DNA from: Niastella sp.
GTDB taxonomy: Bacteria > Bacteroidota > Bacteroidia > Chitinophagales > Chitinophagaceae
Assembly (NCBI GenBank): GCA_017744515.1
Contig: JAGIBF010000022.1
Span: forward strand, 1 to 64,000
Direction: 5' to 3'
DNA length: 64,000 nt
Positions within the stretch are counted from its first letter, which is position 1. Each line of letters opens with the position of its first letter. A model generated the notes under the pieces. The model worked only from the letters and a program-made list of their open reading frames with translations. It ran no database searches and was not told the DNA's origin. The position numbers and the translations under genes were made by a program. Shown in pieces: positions 60,459-64,000 of the stretch.

Positions 60459-60480
60459 CCCCGCATCTTGCGGGGTTTTG
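60459..60480 (+). terminator. Intrinsic terminator of the PhoU-like/PiT operon
   Basis: CCCCGCA-TCT-TGCGGGG followed by TTTTGTTT. Confidence 0.88.
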
Positions 60481-60565
60481 TTTGCGCGGCAAGTTCCAAA
60501 TCATTGGAAATTTTACTATTTTGGCGAATAATCAATGCGTTTTACGCACTAATAACAATATATAA

Positions 60566-61426
60566 ATGAAAGGAATTATACTGGCTGGCGGTTCCGGAAC
60601 CCGTTTACATCCGATTACTTACGGTATCAGCAAGCAGATCATGCCTATCTACGATAAACCCATGATCTATTATCCTTTATCGACGCTGATGCTGGCCGGC
60701 ATCCGTGAAATCCTGATCATCTCTACTCCTCATGACCTGCCTCAATTCAGCAGGCTGCTGGGTGATGGCTCCAAACTGGGGCTTAAATTCTCTTATGCCG
60801 AGCAAGCGGTGCCTAATGGACTGGCCCAGGCCTTCGTGATCGGCGCCGATTTCATCGGAAAAGACAGTGTAGCCCTCGTATTGGGTGACAATATATTTTA
60901 TGGCGCTGGTCTGGGAGAGCAGCTTGAAAAGAATAACAATCCCGATGGCGGTATTGTATATGCTTATCATGTGAGTGATCCTGAACGCTATGGTGTGGTG
61001 GAATTCGATGACAATAAACAGGCGCTTTCTATTGAAGAGAAGCCGGCTAAACCCAAGAGCAATTATGCGGTGCCTGGCTTATATTTCTATGATAATGAAG
61101 TGGTGAAAATAGCCAGGGACCTGCAACCAAGTCCCCGGGGCGAATATGAGATCACTGATGTAAATAAAGAATATCTGCGCCGTAAAAAATTAAAGGTTTC
61201 CATCCTCGACCGTGGTACGGCCTGGCTCGATACCGGCACCTTCGATTCGCTTATGCAGGCTTCTCAATTTGTTCAGGTTATCGAGCAAAGGCAGGGTATT
61301 AAAATAGCCTGTATCGAAGAAATAGCCTGGCGTAAAGGGTTTATTTCCCGGGAGCAACTGGAAACTATGGCTCAGCCGTTGCTCAAAAGTGGCTATGGTC
61401 AATACCTCATGAACTTAATAAAATAG
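60566..61426 (+). CDS. rfbA: Glucose-1-phosphate thymidylyltransferase
   Basis: 286 residues, the typical RmlA/RfbA length. Nucleotide-binding start [22 protein letters not shown], metal-site Asp in VLGDNIFYG (about 111), GEYEITDVN (about 196) and [16 protein letters not shown] (about 220). It makes dTDP-glucose from dTTP and glucose-1-phosphate for dTDP-rhamnose and related surface sugars. rfbB/C/D are not in the window. The next gene, galE, also feeds surface polysaccharide synthesis. Confidence 0.95.
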   Translation: MKGIILAGGSGTRLHPITYGISKQIMPIYDKPMIYYPLSTLMLAGIREILIISTPHDLPQFSRLLGDGSKLGLKFSYAEQAVPNGLAQAFVIGADFIGKDSVALVLGDNIFYGAGLGEQLEKNNNPDGGIVYAYHVSDPERYGVVEFDDNKQALSIEEKPAKPKSNYAVPGLYFYDNEVVKIARDLQPSPRGEYEITDVNKEYLRRKKLKVSILDRGTAWLDTGTFDSLMQASQFVQVIEQRQGIKIACIEEIAWRKGFISREQLETMAQPLLKSGYGQYLMNLIK

Positions 61427-61511
61427 AAAACTGAACAATACCGTACCCCTTACAGGAGTTTAATATAACTTTAGCAAAATTTTCAACGACCCAACTCACC
61501 ATTATCCAAAG

Positions 61512-62567
61512 ATGAGCAAAATTCTTGTTACCGGCGGTTGTGGCTATATCGGCTCTCATACAATCGTAGACCTTGTAGAGAACGGATTTGAAGTTATTTC
61601 TGTTGATAATAACTCACGTTCTACCCCTCGTATATTTGAAGGCATTGAAAAGATCACCGGCAAAAAGATCAAGAATTATAAGGTAGATCTTTGCAACTTC
61701 GACGACACTTTTGCAATTTTCCAGGAGAACGAAGACATTACCGGCATCATCCACTTTGCTGCCTACAAAGCTGTAGGTGAATCTGTGGAGCAGCCGCTGA
61801 TGTATTTTGAGAACAACCTGGTATCACTGATCAACCTGCTGAAATGTGTGCAGGAGTTCAACATACCGCATTTCGTGTTCTCTTCTTCCTGTACTGTATA
61901 TGGTAATCCTGATAAGATACCGGTAACGGAATCCACGCCTCCCAAGCCTGCGGAGTCTCCTTACGGATACACGAAGCAAATGGGTGAGCAGATCATCAAC
62001 GAGTTTTCAAAGGCCAGCAGTGCTCAATGTGTATTGCTGCGTTACTTCAACCCGGTAGGCGCCCACCCTTCTATCCTGATCGGTGAATTGCCCATCGGCA
62101 AGCCCGCCAACCTGGTGCCTGCCATTACGCAGACTGCTATTGGCAAATTGCCGCTGATGCAGGTGTATGGTGATGATTATGATACAAGGGACGGCTCCTG
62201 TGTACGTGACTTCATCCATGTAAGTGATATTGCCCACGCGCATACGCTCGCCATACAATTTCTCGAACAAGGCAAAAGCACCAAACGTTGCGAAGTATTC
62301 AACCTCGGCAGTGGCAATGGTTTCACCGTACTCGAAGCCATCAAGACTTTTGAGAAAGTAACGGGTGTGCATCTCAACTACGTAATAGGCCCACGCCGCC
62401 CCGGCGATGTGATAGCTATTTATGCCAATAATGACTTTGCTGTAAAAACATTGGGCTGGAAACTGAAATATTCACTGGAGGATATGTTGCTTACTGCCTG
62501 GAAATGGGAGCAGCGTCTCAAAACGGATGAAAAATTCTACCAGAGCAAACCGGCAGATTTAAACTAG
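61512..62567 (+). CDS. galE: UDP-glucose 4-epimerase
   Basis: 351 residues of the extended SDR family. NAD-binding GGCGYIGSHT (8-17), SSCTVYG (about 124), catalytic YGYTK (Tyr about 151, Lys about 155) and RYFNPVGAHPS (about 177). It interconverts UDP-glucose and UDP-galactose. A near-consensus -7 element (TAACTTTA) lies about 40 bp upstream, so it may have its own promoter despite following rfbA by 85 bp. Confidence 0.94.
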   Translation: MSKILVTGGCGYIGSHTIVDLVENGFEVISVDNNSRSTPRIFEGIEKITGKKIKNYKVDLCNFDDTFAIFQENEDITGIIHFAAYKAVGESVEQPLMYFENNLVSLINLLKCVQEFNIPHFVFSSSCTVYGNPDKIPVTESTPPKPAESPYGYTKQMGEQIINEFSKASSAQCVLLRYFNPVGAHPSILIGELPIGKPANLVPAITQTAIGKLPLMQVYGDDYDTRDGSCVRDFIHVSDIAHAHTLAIQFLEQGKSTKRCEVFNLGSGNGFTVLEAIKTFEKVTGVHLNYVIGPRRPGDVIAIYANNDFAVKTLGWKLKYSLEDMLLTAWKWEQRLKTDEKFYQSKPADLN

Positions 62568-62580
62568 TCTGAAAGACCGC

Positions 62581-62654
62581 AAGTCGGAATGTCCGAAAGA
62601 AAGATAAGATAGGACTAAAGCAAAATACTTTCCGACATCCGGACTTTCCGACTT
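62581..62654. repeat. Long inverted repeat between galE and the transketolase gene
   Basis: AAGTCGGAATGTCCG (62581-62595) pairs with CGGACTTTCCGACTT (62640-62654) with one mismatch. The 3' arm is built of TCCGACA/TCCGGAC-type 7-8-mers. May serve as the galE terminator. Confidence 0.55.
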
Positions 62655-62660
62655 CCGGCT

Positions 62661-62668
62661 TATATTTG
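62661..62668 (+). promoter_or_regulatory. -7 promoter element (TATATTTG) of the transketolase subunit gene
   Basis: TATATTTGCAGC is an exact TAnnTTTG match 19 bp before ATG 62688. Confidence 0.6.
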
Positions 62669-62687
62669 CAGCATCAAATCAAGGACC

Positions 62688-63641
62688 ATGCTGAAAGAGA
62701 TACAGCCCACCGGGCAAAAAGATACAAGGAGCGGCTTTGGCGATGGAATAGCAGAAGCTGCCCGTAAAAATTCTAACGTTGTTGCTTTAACAGCCGACCT
62801 GGCTGGTTCTTTAAAGCTCAACCAGTTCATTAAAGAATTTCCTGAGCGTTATGTACAGTGCGGTATTGCAGAGGCCAACATGATCGGTATTGCAGCCGGC
62901 ATGACCATTGGCGGAAAAATACCTTACACTACTACATTCGCCAACTTCTCTACTGGCCGTGTTTATGATCAAATCCGCCAGTCAGTAGCTTACTCAGGCA
63001 AGAACGTAAAGATATGCGCCTCTCACGCTGGTTTAACGCTGGGTGAAGATGGTGCTACTCACCAGATACTGGAAGATATCGGTATGATGAAAATGTTGCC
63101 TGGCATGACTGTAATAGTGCCTTGCGACTATAATCAAACCAAAGCTGCTACGCTGGCTATCGCTGATTACGTTGGTCCTGTTTACCTGCGTTTTGGCCGT
63201 CCTGTGTGGCCCATCTTCACTAAAGTAGAAGATTTTGTAATTGGTAAGGCTCAGGTATTCTCCGAGGGTACTGATGTATCCATCTTTGCCTGTGGCCACA
63301 TGGTATGGAAAGCCATCGAGGCTGGTGTTATCCTCCAGGAAAAAGGCGTGAGCGTGGAAGTGATCAACATCCACACCATCAAGCCGCTGGATACTGAAGC
63401 GGTGATCAAATCCATCACCAAGACCAAATGTGCCGTAACTGTAGAAGAGCACAACATCATTGGCGGCCTGGGTGATTCTATTGCACAGGTTGCTGCGCGT
63501 CACCTGCCTATTCCCATCGAGTACGTTGGCACCAACGACACCTTTGGCGAAAGCGGAACGCCTACGCAACTGCTGAAAAAGTATGGTCTGGATACCCCCA
63601 ACATCCTGACTGCCGTGGAAAAAGTAATGAAGAGAAAATAA
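62688..63641 (+). CDS. Transketolase C-terminal subunit
   Basis: 317 residues equal to the pyrimidine-binding and C-terminal domains of transketolase. Motifs: VVALTADLAGSLK, the TPP-activating Glu in YVQCGIAEANMIGIAAG (about 67), FANFSTGRVYDQIRQ, HAGLTLGEDGATHQ, VTVEEHNIIGGLGDS and GTNDTFGESGTP. It works only with an N-terminal subunit carrying the pyrophosphate-binding domain. Split transketolases are normally encoded N then C, but here the preceding gene is galE and its own promoter is adjacent, so the N-subunit must be elsewhere. Non-oxidative pentose phosphate pathway, or a specialised 1-deoxy-sugar branch. Confidence 0.9.
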   Translation: MLKEIQPTGQKDTRSGFGDGIAEAARKNSNVVALTADLAGSLKLNQFIKEFPERYVQCGIAEANMIGIAAGMTIGGKIPYTTTFANFSTGRVYDQIRQSVAYSGKNVKICASHAGLTLGEDGATHQILEDIGMMKMLPGMTVIVPCDYNQTKAATLAIADYVGPVYLRFGRPVWPIFTKVEDFVIGKAQVFSEGTDVSIFACGHMVWKAIEAGVILQEKGVSVEVINIHTIKPLDTEAVIKSITKTKCAVTVEEHNIIGGLGDSIAQVAARHLPIPIEYVGTNDTFGESGTPTQLLKKYGLDTPNILTAVEKVMKRK

Positions 63642-63661
63642 ACATCTTCGATAGAATACAG

Positions 63662-63692
63662 AAAGGCCCAACCGCGTGTTGGGCCTTTTTAT
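63662..63692 (+). terminator. Intrinsic terminator of the transketolase subunit gene
   Basis: AAAGGCCCAAC-CGCGT-GTTGGGCCTTT with a further T run; strong stem. Confidence 0.92.
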
Positions 63693-63750
63693 TTGCAATT
63701 ATTTGTAACTTTTGCCGGTACTTTCTCTCTAATCAATAAACGCATCCTAT

Positions 63751-64000
63751 ATGAGACAAGCTTTATCCTTCCTGCTTTGCTTCACTGTTGCCCTGACTGG
63801 CTTAGGCCAGGAGAAAACGCCCTACGGCAACAATCCGGCAGCGGGCAAACTCTATGATATACGGGGTTTTAAAATGTATTGTGAAACGTATGGTGAAGGC
63901 CAGCCGTTGCTGATCATCCATGGCTGTGGGGGTTCTATTGCAGATTGGACCAGCCAGCTGCCTTACTTCGAAAAGAAATACAGGATCATTATTGCAGATA
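63751..64000 (+). CDS. Exported alpha/beta hydrolase (5' part; runs off the window)
   Basis: 83 codons visible. Signal peptide (MRQALSFLLCFTVALTGLGQ), then the start of an alpha/beta-hydrolase domain with strand-loop LLIIHGCGGSIADW, the HGxGG oxyanion-hole motif. The nucleophile elbow is outside. A near-consensus promoter (TAACTTTTGCC) lies about 38 bp upstream. Substrate cannot be told. Confidence 0.85.
   Translation, partial: MRQALSFLLCFTVALTGLGQEKTPYGNNPAAGKLYDIRGFKMYCETYGEGQPLLIIHGCGGSIADWTSQLPYFEKKYRIIIAD

Overview
The window looks like a chromosome segment of a Bacteroidota bacterium, most likely Chitinophagaceae or a close relative. The evidence is: type IX secretion (T9SS) sorting domains at C-termini, TonB receptors with N-terminal carboxypeptidase-regulatory-like domains, several promoters of the Bacteroidota form TAnnTTTG (here often extended to TAnnTTTGC), weak Shine-Dalgarno signals, a bacteroidetal nucleoside-symporter/Gfo-Idh-MocA gene pair, and many short palindromic or tandem intergenic repeats. 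No rRNA, tRNA, CRISPR array or insertion sequence was seen.

Layout. 1-2266: an AT-richer accessory piece, a phospholipase D-like/SNF2 helicase running off the left edge, preceded by the 3' end of a lost gene. 2288-5298: TonB receptor and a DUF3347 protein. 5506-16164 (+): ABC-F ATPase, a giant T9SS cargo with IPT and FG-GAP repeats, a BON lipoprotein, a BON-LysM protein and a patatin-BamA outer-membrane lipase. 16161-35461 (-): a 1422-residue Cache/transmembrane/NTPase-like protein, then a histidine-degradation set (hutG, hutI, hutU, hutH) interleaved with a Gcr-like membrane protein, carbonic anhydrase, a trehalose synthase/phosphatase plus GH15 operon, a GIY-YIG nuclease ORF that reads into hutU, and a MarR regulator with a perfect operator. 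35671-40932 (+): nucleoside-type MFS transporter, Gfo/Idh/MocA oxidoreductase, PQQ dehydrogenase with an inserted cytochrome c, and a DinB-like protein.

41064-49849 (-) is a compact operon: Skp/OmpH-like chaperone, a 2386-residue SpvB/FG-GAP/RHS protein ending in an HExxH metallopeptidase-like tip, a lipoprotein whose start overlaps the RHS stop (immunity candidate), and a small T9SS-CTD protein. 50045-52589 holds a conserved hypothetical and a transglutaminase-like protein. 52798-60420 is a phosphate-acquisition block: a TonB receptor with a beta-helix lipoprotein, a phosphate-selective-porin-like protein, a PhoU-like DUF47 protein and a PiT transporter. Arrays of 7-bp half-sites repeated every 11 bp lie next to perfect -7 elements, strongly suggesting PhoB-type control. 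60566-63641 encodes sugar-nucleotide enzymes (rfbA, galE) and a transketolase C-terminal subunit. An alpha/beta hydrolase runs off the right edge.

The most interesting signals are: the RHS toxin-like operon; the Pho-box arrays tying an uncharacterised TonB/beta-helix pair to phosphate; the GIY-YIG gene flanked by inverted copies of the genome's palindromic repeat; a double-hairpin repeat with compensatory base changes; and heptamer/octamer micro-arrays, two of which sit in frame inside proteins.
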